A stretch of DNA of 64,000 nucleotides from Helichrysum umbraculigerum (GCA_949592205.1 CATIUR010000005.1:88032777-88096776), one strand, 5' to 3'. Numbered from the stretch's first letter, positions 1 through 13,100 are shown. Numbers and translations: made by a program. Notes: generated from the letters alone by a model not told the origin.

Positions 1-2
1 TC

Positions 3-737
3 TACAATACTCCAATTCCAGTCAATCATGGACTAGGTCCAGATACATCGAGTGATAGCGATGTGGATCCAACCCTTTATAGAGCCATGATCGGATCACT
101 AATGTATCTTACAGCCTCTAGGCCTGACATAATGTTTGCTGTTTGTTTATGCGCAAGATATCAGGCTAATCCGAAAGAGTCACACATGCAAGCTGTTAAA
201 CGAATCTTTCGTTACCTCAAAGGGAAACCTAAGCTGGGTCTTTGGTATCCGATTGATGGAGACTTAGATCTCGTAGCTTATACTGATTCGGATTATGGAG
301 GATGCAATCAGAATAGGAAATCTACGACCGGAGGATGTCAATTCCTAGGAGGTAGATTAGTATCCTGGCAGTGCAAGAAGCAAACCTCGGTAGCCATTTC
401 TACATGTGAAGCTGAGTATGTTGCAGCTGGCAGCTGTTGCTCACAAGTTCTTTGGATTCAACAACAACTACGGGATTACGGGTTAAATATAACCAATACT
501 CCTATGATGATTGATAACGAATCTACTATGTCGATCACCAATAATCCGGTGAAGCACAGTAAAACTAAGCATATTGATATTCGACATCATTTTATTAGAG
601 ATTGTGCTGAGAAAAAGTTGATAAAGTTAGTTAAGGTTCCATCATTGGATAACTTAGCAGACTTATACACAAAGGCGTTCGACAGAGCAAGATTTGAGAC
701 GTTGGTTCAACTAAACGGAATGAGAAATCCAGAGTGA
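3..737 (+). CDS. Copia (SIRE/Maximus-like) pol, C-terminal RT/RNase H end, element F (partial)
   Basis: This is the C-terminal part of a Ty1/Copia polyprotein. The frame is open to the left window edge, so the gene starts outside. It opens with the end of the RT connection region (RSMIGSLMYLTASRPD-type motif, then AVKRIFRYLKG) and runs through the RNase H domain. Visible catalytic acidic residues are in YTDSDYGG, CEAEYVAA, IDNES and KHIDIRHHFIRD. It ends with the usual Copia tail containing ADLYTKAF. The nearest relatives in the window are elements G and E. No frame break is seen in this piece. What follows is not an LTR but a 2.4 kb spacer and an env-like gene, the SIRE/Maximus layout. Confidence 0.93.
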   Translation, partial: YNTPIPVNHGLGPDTSSDSDVDPTLYRAMIGSLMYLTASRPDIMFAVCLCARYQANPKESHMQAVKRIFRYLKGKPKLGLWYPIDGDLDLVAYTDSDYGGCNQNRKSTTGGCQFLGGRLVSWQCKKQTSVAISTCEAEYVAAGSCCSQVLWIQQQLRDYGLNITNTPMMIDNESTMSITNNPVKHSKTKHIDIRHHFIRDCAEKKLIKLVKVPSLDNLADLYTKAFDRARFETLVQLNGMRNPE

Positions 738-783
738 TTAGTCTTCCAAGGGCATTTTTGTAATAGTTAGTATTTCTGTGTTC

Positions 784-787
<4 letters not shown>

Positions 788-818
<31 letters not shown>

Positions 819-819
819 G
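788..819 (+). other. A28-GGGG purine tract 50 nt after pol stop (possible central polypurine tract)
   Basis: Twenty-eight A residues are followed directly by GGGG. Element E has the same arrangement in minus orientation: sixteen A then GGG about 45 nt after the pol stop (23663-23681 as T on the plus strand). A purine run at this place could prime an internal plus-strand start, but it could also be a slippage-prone homopolymer. Confidence 0.4.
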
Positions 820-1304
820 CGTATGGCATTCATTTGCTTGTTACCTAAGGGGAATCGCCTTCATTTAAGTTTTTATTTGCAAAAACTAAGGGAAATGATA
901 GTACATTAGGAGAATAAGCTTCACAATAATAAGCTTAAGTCCTAAGTATGATATGGTAGTAGGTTCAAATAAAGTTGTTTTAGAACTACAGCGGTTCTAT
1001 CAGGTATGTGTTTATATTTATTTGATTATACACCTATATCCACAAGTTATAATTTGTTTATTTCTATTAAAACTTTAGCTAACTTCATTATATGATATAC
1101 TGGTAGGCAAATTATATGAAATTTTCTAAGCCTTAAGAAATTAATTAACTACTTGTTTATTATTTTGTGTTACTATTCTATGATGTATGACATTAAGTCT
1201 TAATTGTTGAATGATGGTATTGCCATACACTGTTATCATACATATTAATTTGAATTGACAAATAGTAGCAATATGGGTATTAACTTAATTACTGGTAACT
1301 TTGT

Positions 1305-1317
1305 TGTACTAAGTACA
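1305..1317 (+). other. Conserved 3'-region hairpin, copy F1
   Basis: TGTAC - TAA - GTACA forms a perfect 5 bp stem. It lies in the context TTTGTTG...CAGAAC. It belongs to a set of seven related hairpins found in elements F, E and B. Confidence 0.5.
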
Positions 1318-1386
1318 GAACTGAAACCTTTAATTAAATTAATATTCTCAAATATATTTTGAATTATGCTAGAAGGGATCTTCTGT

Positions 1387-1399
1387 TGTACTACGTACA
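1387..1399 (+). other. Conserved 3'-region hairpin, copy F2
   Basis: TGTAC - TAC - GTACA forms a perfect 5 bp stem in the context CTGT...GACTT, matching the other members of the set. Confidence 0.5.
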
Positions 1400-2169
1400 G
1401 ACTTAGATAACATAGCATATTCAAAGTATGTTTGATATTTGTCTAACCTTAAAATAAAAATTCAAGTGTATGTTATATGTTTCGAAAAGATACATCATTT
1501 AGTAACCGCTACCTTGAAAATTTAATGATGCAGTGTTATGTGTTTTACTTGAATTCTTCAGTATATCATATAATAGGGAGCACTTGATAATACTCATACT
1601 AACAATAAAGAGTTTGCTTAGAAAATTGAGTCTAATTTGTTTATGTGGATCATAATACCGGTAATCGTCTTGAACTATCTATAATTAAAATATTCACTTT
1701 ATGTGAGTAATGCATTTATTAATTATGCTATGTGGATAAAGGTACCTAAGATATAGTTTTATAAATATAAATGTATAAATGATAAATTTAGTTGTAATTT
1801 TACAGTGATTTACTTGAATTTCATAAGGTATGTATACTACCAATCTGCTTAGACTTTTTAATATATAATTAATTGCTTATTCTTACTAATATGATCCCTA
1901 AGCAGATAAAATCTTATTTACTTTGTATATTTACTTTGTTTCAAATAATTAATAAAATGGTACTTGATACCAAAGTTTATATAGTTGTATTTTTATCTTA
2001 TTTTTATTTGTTTTTAAGTTTTTATGTTTATCTGAATTTACCCTTTGGAATTAAATTATACTGTATATTTTTGAGTTGAACAACGTGACAAATACAAGTG
2101 AAAATTAATTATAATTTAGACTTGTAAAATATCGGGTTTTTATTTATACTTAGCATTAAATTCGCGTTT

Positions 2170-2890
2170 TTAATTGTTTCTGCGAGTTGGCATCAACTTG
2201 CGAGTCCACTTAAATCTCTCGAATCGGAAATGTAGTATAAAGGGGGGTCAAACGAGTCAAACCAGCCCACCGAACCCACACAAATCTCGCGAGTTCACTA
2301 AAATTTGCGAATCCGTCAAAAAGACGAAACGAGGCGATTTATAGTTTTCGTTTGATTTCGATTTTACGAGTACGGGAACGAGTTTTTGAATCCGTAGATT
2401 ATATTCAAGACTTCTTTGCTAACATTTTGAGGTATAATACAATGGATTTCACCGTTTAAATTGCACGAAATCAAAGTTTTAATAAACTTAGGGTTTCGGT
2501 TTATAATTCAAACGATTCACGTATATTAAAGGATTATTAGAACACGAATCCTTGTGGTTTATGCTAAATGGATGTTAATAAACGTAAATTAATCGATAGA
2601 TCATGTTAAAATCAACAGATGAATCGATTTTAATTGAAAATTCGCGATGGCAGTTCATCAAACGCGTTGACATTGTGGATCAACTCGCAGCGAGTTGACT
2701 AGCGAATCCATGAGATTAGCGAGTTCACTTCAATAGCTGCTTGATAAGTTTAGCGAGTTGACAACTTTAGCGACTTGATAACTTTAGCGAGCTGATCAAT
2801 GTAGCGAGTTAATGAGTATAGCGAGTTTATAAGCAAAACGAGTTGAACTCAACTCGTTAGGCCAGTTTATGCGAGTCCAGTACTTAGAAA
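2170..2890 (+). repeat. Array of GCGAGTT-type motifs upstream of F env-like gene
   Basis: About a dozen dispersed copies of (T)AGCGAGTT or close variants lie here in two clusters, 2175-2340 and 2640-2880, with some in inverted orientation (AACTCGC). The same motif is dense in F's own LTR (21840-21990) just before its TATA box. A TTTATAG-like box at about 2338 follows the first cluster. The second cluster lies in the probable leader intron. Confidence 0.7.
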
Positions 2891-3147
2891 TTTTTTTTTT
2901 AAAATAGTGATATAAATGTTAAGATTTTTTAGGTAATAACTTTTATATAATGAATTTAAATTAGACTTAAGACTTTTAGTTATAAGTTAAATTTTTATAT
3001 ACGACTTGAGACTATTTATGTAACAAGTTATATATAATTTCAATTTTAAACTAAGATGTTTGATGAATCTCGATTCATAATACGTAATAGTTTAAATATT
3101 TTTAATCGTGCGTTAAATTATATCTGTTGTTTGTGTTTACTTTACAG
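2432..3147 (+). other. Probable leader intron before F env-like gene
   Basis: A TTTTGAG|GTATAA donor and a pyrimidine-rich TTTACAG acceptor bracket 716 nt of AT-rich sequence. The acceptor ends two bases before the ATG at 3150. The intron is inferred from splice-site consensus only. Elements A and B have the same arrangement. Confidence 0.45.
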
Positions 3148-3149
3148 AT

Positions 3150-6100
3150 ATGGCTAGAGCATTTGATAAGGGTCACAACGTTTTGGTTGATCTGAACCTT
3201 GAGGCCAAGCGGGCTGATAGGGTTGCTGATATTCTACGTTTTCTAGCACGATCACGGATTAGATACGCCATTACGGCCAATCCTCCTATTTCTCAGGCTA
3301 TACTGAATGATTTCTGGACGGATATAGTATATGATGAATCTGTCAACCCGCCAGAGATTAGAGCTACAGTTAGTGGTCAGCCTGTTACATTTACAGCTGG
3401 AAATCTTCGTGAGATTTTGCAGCTTGGTACAGTAGAACAGGAGAATGGGGATCTTGAGTATCCTATGGATTTTATTGAGGGTGCTATCGGGCGTATGGGA
3501 TATACAGGAGACAGACGTGGACGACAGTTCCAGAAGCCTCTGGTCATTGGTCAGTGGAGGTTTCTCTGGCACGTGATGAATATTGTATTTGCAGCGAAGA
3601 AGGGTGGTTTTGATGAGTTAAGCCCTGCTATTCTATCGGCTGCACTGTCACTGGTTTATAATAAACCATACAGTTTTTGTGATTATATTTTTGGTGAGAT
3701 TGCGAAACAGATATCGGGGTCTGTTAGATCAAGATTTTTGGTTTATCCGCGATTTTGCATGCTGATTATCCGTGCACGTCTACCGGATTTGGCTATACCT
3801 GAACCACATCTAGTGGTTAATACGATTGACCATCGTGGGTATAATGCCATGTTTATACAGACAGTCAGGAAGGAAGGAGTGGTGAAACCGGAAGTTAGAC
3901 CACTTTTTGGATATGTTGTTGATCCAAACTAAGTTGCACCGCCAAATCATGGGTGGTTAGACGTTGCTCCTGCTGCTGCTGTTGCTCCTGCTGAGGCTGA
4001 TGCTGTACCAGAACCTGTAGCTGAGGAAGCTCAACCTGAAGATCCACAAGGGCTCCTTGAGGATGTTTTTATTCAGGCTGGTCAGGTTGATCAGCAAGTG
4101 AACCAAGAGGTTGCTGCACAGGTTGTGCAAGAGGTTTTGGAGCAGAATGACGATGCGACCAATCCTTTGCTTCAACACATTGAGAGTTATTTGGCACCAC
4201 CTGAGGTAAAATTTTATTTTATTTATGTAATAATATATATGCTTAGTTGATAGATTGTTTTATTAATCATAGATGCATATTATTATTATATAATGATTCT
4301 GATATTAGATATTTAGTAAATTGGATATTATTTCTGATTTTAAAAATATAAATATCATTACACGAATAGGATGCTGAAGCTGAGGCTGCAAATCCCGAAG
4401 TTATATTACTTGAGGATGAGCAGATACAGCTTGATAGATCAGTTGTTGTACCGACTGAGGTATTATATCTGATTAATCTTAAATATATAGAACTTGTATG
4501 ATAGAGCTTACGCTAATCATAAATGTTGAATATATTTAAACTTTAGGAGACTGTTAGATCATCTAGAGGTCGTGATGGTGAGACGGCTTCAGATGAAGAT
4601 TCAGACAATACACCTTCTCCTTCTCCATCTGTTTCTGAAAGAAAGAGAAAAGGTAAGAGTGTTATGGAGGAAGGTACTGAGGAAGTTGAGATTCCTTTGA
4701 TGAAGCGTCCGAGAACGCTAACTATTCGAGAAGGTTAGTATTGATTATAAAAGTTAAATAATCTTAACTTGATTGTTTATCGGGAGTTAAACTGAGACAG
4801 TTAATTCTGTATACAGTTGCTCAGGATACACCACAGGTGGAGATGGATGCACCGGTGGTTACTGAATCGATATCTTTACCGCTTCAGGTATGAGATATAA
4901 GTTCTATAACTATGAGTGTTATGCAATTAATTAGAGTTTGAGACGGAGTAATCTGTAACAATAACTGATTTTAATTGTGTTTAACTTTACAGCATGAGGT
5001 TGCTGATCTAGTTCGTGGAGCTAATTTTCCGACGAACAAAGCAGCTAGATTTGCGACAAGTTTGCTTACGCAAGCTTTGTCTCAACCTCATACACCGCTT
5101 ACCAGAGACTGGCATATTGAGTCTCTTACACCACCTGGACCAAGAACGATACCTGTTACTCCAACGACTGATGCAGAAAGGATTACATCCTTAGAGTCTA
5201 GGGTAAAGGATTTAGAGAAGCTTACTTCTCAGATTCCAGAGCTGGTGTCGAGCAATCTTCTTCTTTCTCAGCAGATTCTCAAGCAGAGTGAATCGTACAA
5301 TCTGTTGATGAAGACTCATGAGACTTTGCTTGCGGACTTCAATGTACAGAGACTGAAGTTATCTTCTTTGGAGAGTCTGGTCTTGAGATCACATTCAGGA
5401 CAGTCTACTCAGGGGAGATATTGGTATATCTGGAGTCTTGCAAGGAAAATGAGTTGAAGAGGAAGAGAGATCATGACAAGGACGATGATCCCAATGCACC
5501 GAGTGGTGAGCAGACTGGTTCTTCAAAGACTGGTGAGCAAGCTACTATTCAGGGGGAGTCTGGTGCTGGTGCTAGTGGTTCTGGAGTGGATACAAGTGCA
5601 GATAAGACTGTACCGGGTGATACTGAAGCTGGTAAGATAGCTTAGTATTATCATAGTACTGTAATATTTGTAATAGTTTGTAGTGAACAAATGTAAACTT
5701 AATTTATTTTGTAAATATATTTGGCTTAGGGTTATTATTATTTTAAGTAAAATATGTTTGGTAATTTAAGTTTATATAATTATGTTAAGATAAAATAGTG
5801 ATCGAAAGACTTCCGACTCATTGAGTAGTCGAGCGGCGTGTTCCAATTAATATCGGCGGTCAAAATTTTATGATAACATATGCATTTTAGATTTGATTAT
5901 GGACTTAAGACCGTAAGGTATATAAGTAATTAACAAGTTAAAAATGTATTCGTATTAACTAGACAAATGATATATAATTTAAAGGTTAAATTGATAATGA
6001 ATGAGATCAATTAACACTTGGAAATTATATAAGGTAATTAATAGTAAATTTAAATGTTTGGTGATTATTCACAATGCATTAGAATTTAAAATTAATTAAT

Positions 6101-6649
6101 ATTTGTTAAGTAGACTTAAGAAATTTTGGATTGATTCAGGGTAATCAATAAAAGATTTTATAAGTTGTATGTAAATTGCGTTTATATGTTAGGTTAAAAT
6201 ATACAAAAGAATTAATAAAGAAATTCTTAGATTGGTTCAGGGAAATCAATGAAGAATTTGAATTATTAATATATTTGTATTTATGTTTTTCTCTAGGAAT
6301 GGAAATGCTTGATCTATCTGATTCGGAAGATGATATTTTGGATGAGATAGATGAAGATATTGATTATGATCTTGAGGATGGAGAATTCCAACCACCTACA
6401 GATTGGACTGCTGTACCTGAGAATGTGCAAGACATGGGTGTAGATCTAGATGCAAACATTGATGAACACCATGTGAGTCCATCTAGGACAGAAGTTGTTA
6501 TTGAAAATGAACAAGGTCCAACAATTGTCGATATAGATGAAGATATTGATGATTCAACCTCTGATGAAGAAGAAGAAGTTCTTGTTCAAACCAAAAATCC
6601 TGCTGTTGTACTTAGGAAACTTCCAAAGAAAAAGAAGAAGATTGGAATT
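3150..6649 (+). pseudogene. Element F env-like gene, exons 1-6 (first part), multi-intron, interrupted by G
   Basis: This is an env-like or post-pol gene of a SIRE-type Copia element. Its function is unknown. I read exons at 3150-4205, 4370-4459, 4547-4733, 4817-4887, 4993-5631 and 6297-6649. Every intron is GT-AG and AT-rich, and the phases match so that the frame is kept. The N-terminal domain (residues about 1-230) matches the start of G's env-like ORF (FLR.S.IRxAxT, ISxxxxNxFW, GYxG, QWRFL, YPRF). The middle is acidic and Q/E-rich, with a coiled-coil-like stretch in exon 5. Exon 6 begins with a strongly acidic D/E tract. Damage consists of an in-frame TAA at 3930-3932, a 1-nt frame change near 5410-5425, and insertion of element G after 6649. 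The frame resumes without loss at 20935. ATG 3150 follows a splice acceptor. Confidence 0.72.
6645..6649 (+). repeat. Target-site duplication GAATT, left copy (element G)
   Basis: GAATT directly precedes the 5' LTR at 6650. The same GAATT follows the 3' LTR at 20930-20934. Confidence 0.95.
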
Positions 6650-7338
6650 TGTTGGGTCAAAACTGTTTCAGGTCTGAGTTGAAGTTGTTGATGAAGACAG
6701 AGTACAAGTGATTAAAACTGTTTGTTTTGAAGGTTAAAACTGTCTTTACGAAGTTACAACTGATAGAAGAAAACTGAAGAGAAGACAAGTGTTACAACTG
6801 ATTTAAGATAGATTACAACTGATAGTTATGTGTCTGTAAGTAGTTAAAACTGCTTTTGACTGTTAGTTATATATGAAACAGTTAACACTGAATATATATT
6901 TGTACTTAGTCTTATATTACAATTGAAGCAGTTACCACTGAATGTGTAACAGATACAACTGTTTACTTCAGAATGGTAGTTTCAACTGTTTATGATTTTG
7001 TGATAAGTTTGAGTCGGTTATGGAAGTTATTATATTCCATATATGTAGGAGATTGTATAGGACTCTATGTGATATAAATAGAGATCCTTTAGACCTAGAT
7101 AGGTTAATGATTTTTGCGCAGCTTCAAGGTTTTCTGTAACCCTAATACATCAAGTGTATTCGTCTTATATAATTAATAAGATTAATAAGATTGAAGCTTT
7201 TGGTATATTCTTGTGTTCATCATATTAATTAATTTTCATTGATCTTCTTAATATTATTGAGTGTGATTCCGCACTTCTCAATAATATATTCAAAGCTTAT
7301 CACATAAGATTGTTTATTAAGTTAAACAGGGACTAACA
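6650..7338 (+). repeat. 5' LTR of element G
   Basis: It runs from TGTTGGGTC to GGGACTAACA. A TATA box (TATAAATA) is at 7073-7080. About eleven copies of a TTANNACTG motif lie between 6655 and 6985, upstream of the TATA box. It matches the 3' LTR almost base for base. Confidence 0.95.
6655..6985 (+). promoter_or_regulatory. TTANNACTG motif array in LTR of G
   Basis: Repeated words include TTAAAACTG, TTACAACTG, TTAACACTG and TTACCACTG, all in the same orientation, spaced roughly 20-50 bp and ending about 90 bp before the TATA box. A closely related array recurs at 16215-16730, upstream of the env-like ORF. Confidence 0.65.
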
Positions 7339-7341
7339 AAG

Positions 7342-7353
7342 TGGTATCAGAGC
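7342..7353 (+). other. Primer-binding site of G (tRNA-Met type)
   Basis: TGGTATCAGAGC starts 4 nt after the 5' LTR end. This is the usual plant Copia PBS complementary to the 3' end of initiator tRNA-Met. Confidence 0.9.
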
Positions 7354-7437
7354 AGGTGAAGCTTTGAAAAACAGGAAGATCTGGGATTATTAGTATTAGT
7401 ATTTGAGTTTTAGTTCAGATATTAAGTTTTGATTTCA

Positions 7438-10146
7438 ATGGCGACTGAAGGTAATGAAGGAATTCAAGCTACAAAGATTCCAATGCTTAAACCTGATGAG
7501 TTTGACCTATGGAAGGTCAGAATCAGGCAATATATGCTTCTCACTGATTATCAGATGTGGGAAGTTGTTGTTAATGGTATTCCAGTAACGCTTGATGGGG
7601 ATGGAGTAAAGCAACCAAGAGCACCACCAACATCTGAAGCAGAGAGGAAAATCAGATCTACTGAGTACAAGGCACTTAGTACTCTGTTGCTATCCATTCC
7701 GAATGAGCATCAGAGCAGATTTGATAATTGTGAAGATCCCAAGGTACTAATGGAGGCGATTGAGAAGAGGTTTGGTGGTAATGATAACACCAAAAAGAAT
7801 AAAAGATCTCTGTTAAAGCAACAATTTGAAAATTTTAGCCATGTGAAAACTGAAACTCTAACTCAAACCTTTGATAGGTTTACTAAACTAGTTGGAGAAT
7901 TGGAAAATCACAAGGTTAAGATTGACAAAGAAGATCTTAACAGAAAGTTCTTGAGATCATTAGGTGATGAATGGACAATCTATACTGTTGGATTGAGGCA
8001 GAGTTCAGACATTGAAGTTAAGGAACTAGAAGATATATACAATGATCTGAGGAACTTTGAGTCTGAGGTGGAGAGTAAGAAGCAAGCAACTGGATATAGT
8101 CATAATGCTGCTTTTATGTCTATGGCTGGAACAAAGGTAGAATCAAGTCAAATGGGTTCTACTTATGTTTCAGGGGGAGCAGGATCATCATCAAATAGTT
8201 CTAATGATCAGATATTAGAATCTTTCTTTGCAAGTAATGTGAATTCTTCACTTACTAATGAAGATCTGGAACAATTTGATGGTGATGATCTAGAGGAGAT
8301 GGACATCAAGTGGCAAATTGCATTAATTACTCAGAGAGCAAAAAGGTTCATGCAAAGGACTGGTAGGAATAACTTTGCATACAAGAGGAATGATGCAAAT
8401 TGGTTTGATAAGAGCAAGATTGAGTGTTTCAACTGTCACAAGATGGGACACTTTGCCAGAGAATGCAGAAACCCTAGGCAAGAGCAGAATAGTAATGGTT
8501 AAAGATCTGGAAGCACTGGAACACAGACAAGAAACATTCCAATTCAGGGGGCTTCAGCAAATGCTTTGGTGTCTATGGATGGCTGTGGATGGGACTGGAG
8601 TGATCAAGAAGAGCATGTTGTGAAGAATCAATGTCTCATGGCCATTGCAGAATCTGACAAAAAGTCAGAAGTTCCTTCTGAGGTATAAAATAAATTATGT
8701 TCTGCTGTTTGTAAACAAACTGTTAAACACTACAGAGATCATAATATAAAAGTGTGTGAGGAACTAAAACAATGGGAAATCAAAAGTAAACACACCATAG
8801 CAGTCATTGAAAATCTGGAAAATCAAATAAAGGCATATGAAGTCAATGCAACACAGTTTAAATATGACATTGAATATGCTAGGTGGGAGAGAGACACTTT
8901 TAAAGATAAAGTTGAATTGTTATCTAAGAAACTTACTGAGGTCACATGTGAAAGAGATAGTATAAGGCTTGATGTAAGTAAATTAGAACATGCTTCAAAG
9001 AGTGTAAATAAACTTATTAATTCACAGATTCATGATAAACTTAAGACTGGATTAGGGTACAATAATGTACCTCCACCTTATAATCACACCTACTTTTCTC
9101 CTAAAAGTGAAATTGATATCAATTCACTTAAAAGAGGAATGGTAGATGAGGTTAAAAAGGCTGATCCAATTAAAAGTTTATCTGATGATGAACTGTTTGT
9201 AGAAGGTGAAGTTAGTGACTGGACTGAAGAAGATGATCAGAGTGATAGGACATCAAATTGTGAGAAGAGTGTGAAATCTGAATCATCTAAGTCTGAATCA
9301 ACATGTGAGAATGTGAGGAGAGTAATTACTGATCTAGTTACTAATCTTAAAACTGATAAACTAGAAGAGGGTAAGAAAATGTTTAAGGAAAAGGTTAAAT
9401 TGAACTTAGAGAATGTGAGCTTGAATACTAACAAATCTAAACATGGGTTAGGATATGTTGGTAATACAGTTAATTCAGTTACTAAACCTGTTGTGAATAA
9501 CTGTGTTAATTGTACATGTAAAGCAAGTACTTCTTCTTCACAGAATTTTCAAAATCAAAAACCCAGAGGTAATCAAAGAAATTGGAATCAAATGGTTTCA
9601 CAAAAACTGGGTAATAATGTTACTGTGATTAAAGAAATGTCTTGCTTTATATGTGGAAAAATGGGTCATCTTCAATATGACTGCTATCATAATCCTGAGA
9701 ATGTTCAAAGGATTAGAAAACAGTCATGGACAAAAGCAAATATGAGTAACAAACAAAATTTTCAATCAAAAGTTAATCATACTGCCAGAGTTCAGAAGAT
9801 AAACTCAAAGGCTACCATGTTAAACACTGTTACAGGTAAATCTACTGCAGCAGTAATAACAAATTTAGCCAAAAGTTTAAAGACTAAAACAGTGGTAACC
9901 AAATACAAAAACAGTGTTAACAAAATTAACACTGACTCTTCGATTGGTAAAACAGTTAAAACTGTTAAGCCAAAGAACACTGTTAAGTCTAAAATAAGTT
10001 GGATTTGGACACCTATTAAGTTTGAAAAATTAACAGATCCAAATACCAACAGTGCTTCACAATCAATAATCTTCAAGAAAGTTGAATATGTGAATGCACA
10101 TGGGAAACCCAAAGCCAAATTGGTTTGGGTTCCCAAGAGAAATTAA
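7438..10146 (+). pseudogene. Gag of Copia element G (two in-frame stops)
   Basis: This is the Gag structural polyprotein of a SIRE-type element, which forms the virus-like particle. I chose ATG 7438 (MATEGNEG); a nearer upstream TTG adds only three residues. The N-terminal half is a Copia gag domain (FDLWKVRIRQYM...), ending in a CCHC knuckle, CFNCHKMGHFARECR (about 8430-8475). The reading frame meets TAA at 8500-8502 and again at 8686-8688. It then continues in the same frame through a coiled-coil-rich second half with another knuckle, CFICGKMGHLQYDC (about 9640-9680), and a basic tail ending at 10146. Element E's gag reads through the equivalent region without a stop (921 codons), so these stops look like damage rather than the normal end. 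Confidence 0.88.
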
Positions 10147-10164
10147 TTCTCTTTTTAACTGTTT

Positions 10165-13100
10165 GTGCAGGGCAAGCCAAAGAGCTTATGGCATATTGAT
10201 AGCGGATGCTCAAGGCACATGACTGGAGACAAAGAAAAGCTGCAAGACTTCAAATCTTTTGATGGTGGATATGTAGCTTTTGGAAGTAATCCAAAAGGAG
10301 GAAGGATCACAGGGAAAGGAACAGTTCAGAGTGAAAAGCTAAGTTTTGATAATGTTTATTTTGTGGAACAACTGAGGTATAATTTACTAAGTGTGAGTCA
10401 AATCACAGATAAAAAGAACCCAGTTCTTTTTACTGACACTGAATGCCTTATCTTGTCCAAGGAATTCAAAATACCAGAAAACATGATTTTGATGAGAATT
10501 CCAAGGCAAGATAATGTATATAAGTGTGACTTAGTAAATATGACACCTCAACCTGATTTAAACTGTCTTATTTCTAGAGCAAGTGTGAATGAATCTGAAC
10601 TGTGGCATAGGAGGATGTGTCACATAAATTTCAAAATCATTAATAAACTTGTCAAAAACAAGCTTGTTAGAGTTTTGCCTGAAAATGTCTATTCATGTGA
10701 TGATCATTGTGTTTCTTGTCAAAAGGGAAAGCAACACAAATCCTCATTTAAGTCCAAATCTGTGAACACAAATAGCACACCCTTACACTTATTGCATATG
10801 GACTTATTTGGACCAACCAGTATAAGTAGTATGGGGAAAAAGTCTTACTGTCTTGTGATTATTGATGATTATACTAGATTTACATGGGTTTTCTTTCTTA
10901 GGACAAAGGATGAGACAGGTGAAATACTTAGATCATTTATAACTAAGATGGAAAATCAATTGGATAAAAGAGTAAAGATCATCAGAAGTGATAATGGAAC
11001 AGAATTTAAAAATCATGAGATGGATAAATTCTGTGAAGTTAAAGGTATTAAGAGAGAATTTAGTGCACCTAGAACTCCTCAACAAAATGGAGTAGCTGAA
11101 AGGAGGAATAGGACACTGATTGAGGCTGCTAGAACCATGCTATCTGATGCAAAGCTACCTATGTCTTTTTGGGCAGGGGCAGTTAGCACAGCTTGCTATG
11201 TTCAGAATAGAGTATTAGTTGTTAAGCCTCATAACAAGACACCATATGAACTGTTATTTAAGAGAAAGCCTTTGGTTAGTTTCTTAAAATCTTTTGGGTG
11301 TCCTTGTACTATCTTAAATACCAAAGATCACTTAGGTAAGTTTCAAAGTAAGGCTGATGAGGGGATATTTGTTGGTTATTCTATTCAAAGTAAATCTTAT
11401 AGAGTATTCAATCAAAGGACCAGAATCATAGAAGAATCAATGCACATCACTTTTAATGAAAACACTGTTAATCCTGAGGGAAAAGGTCCTGAATCACTGT
11501 TTGATATTGATGCACTTAATACTGCTTTTAGATATACAAATGTGGATACTAGTGCAGGTACAAGTGCAGGTACAAATACAGGAACAGGTGATGGAGAAGG
11601 TAGGTCACACTCAGGAATATCAACTGGAATGAAGAAGGATTCATTGGAATATATATTATTTCCAATTTGGTCTCCTGATCCCCCAGAAGTGTTTGATACT
11701 GATCAATCAAAGACATCAAAGGATGTGGAAACAGGAAAATCAGATGAAACATCATTTAATCTTGTCGATGATTCTGATAGACCTGTTATTGAAGACAGTA
11801 CAGAAGACAGTGATATGAGTCCAGTACAGAAGTATACAAAGGCAAGTGTGAATGTTGATCAGACACCTACAAAGCATCTTGACAAGGGGCAGGAACAATT
11901 GAATTATCTACATTTGATGAGCTCTACTCCTGTGTCAAAGAGAATTGCAAGAGAAGTGTCAAGTAGTGAGTCTGGACAAGAAGGGAATTTTACCAACTTG
12001 GAGGAGAGGATTCAAGAAACAGCAGCATCTAAATACATTACTCATAAAGATCATCCACTTGAGAATGTAATAGGAGATATTGAATCTGCTGTTAAAACAA
12101 GAAATCAAAGTCAGGTGTTTGAAGCTTCAGCAAATGAGGAAGAAGTAAATCTTGATACAGAAGCTGTTAATACTTCTTTGTTTGCCTGTTTTCTGTCTCA
12201 AACAGAACCAAAGAAGGTTACTGAAGCTTTGAGAGATCCTAGTTGGATTGAAGCTATGCAAGAGGAGTTGCTTCAGTTTAAGATTCAAGAAGTCTGGACA
12301 TTGGTTGATTTGCCTAAAGGGAAGAGGGCAATTGGTACTAAATGGATTTTCAAAAACAAGAAAGATGAAAGAGGTATAGTGATCAAAAACAAGGCTAGAT
12401 TGGTTGCACAGGGGTATTCACAAGAAGAGGGGATTGATTATGATGAGGTTTTTGCACCTGTTGCAAGAATAGAGGCAATTAGATTGTTTTTGGCCTATGC
12501 TTCATTCAAGGGATTCATTGTGTATCAAATGGATGTAAAGAGTGCTTTTTTGTATGGCACTATACAGGAAGAGGTCTATGTATGTCAACCACCAGGGTTT
12601 GAAGATTCTAAGTTTCCTGACAAAGTTTTCAAACTGGATAAAGCTCTTTATGGCTTACATCAAGCACCTAGAGCCTGGTATGATACTTTTTCAGATTATC
12701 TGTTGCAGAATGGTTTCAAAAGGGGTGCAATAGATAAAACTTTGTTTACTAAAAGAATTAAGAATGATATACTACTGGTTCAAGTCTATGTAGATGATAT
12801 CATTTTTGGTTCAACAAAGGATAGTCTTTGCAAGGAGTTTGAATCATTGATGCATGAAAAGTTCAAGATGAGCTCCATGGGGGAATTAACATTTTTCTTG
12901 GGGCTGCAAGTAAAGCAACAAAATGAAGGAATCTTTATTCATCAAAGCAAGTATGTTAATGATATACTGGATCGGTTTGGGTATAAAGATGCTAAAGTAG
13001 CAAGCACACCAGTGGAGACAAACAAGAAATTACATGCAGATCTTGAGGGGGAGAGTGTGGATGAACATCTTTACAGATCAATGATCGGGTCTCTTATGTA

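Larger units (their letters stand above)
738..2159 (+). other. Element F non-coding spacer after pol, with 3' module and two hairpins
   Basis: This AT-rich region has no convincing gene. It starts with a long A tract. It then carries a module that recurs downstream of pol in element E (minus strand, 23000-23500) and in the Athila-like element B (60900-61350): a TTCATTATATGATATACTGG-like block, a TTAAGAAAT block, a TGATGTATGACA-like block and then short hairpins. A 68-codon hydrophobic frame at 1873-2079 is probably chance. Confidence 0.6.

Noticed and set aside
1873..2079. A 68-codon hydrophobic frame in F's spacer
   Set aside because: It is in AT-rich spacer, has no homologue in E or G, and its composition follows the T-rich DNA.
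2640..2880. Regularly spaced short repeats as a possible CRISPR array
   Set aside because: The repeat is only about 8 bp, spacing is irregular and this is plant DNA.
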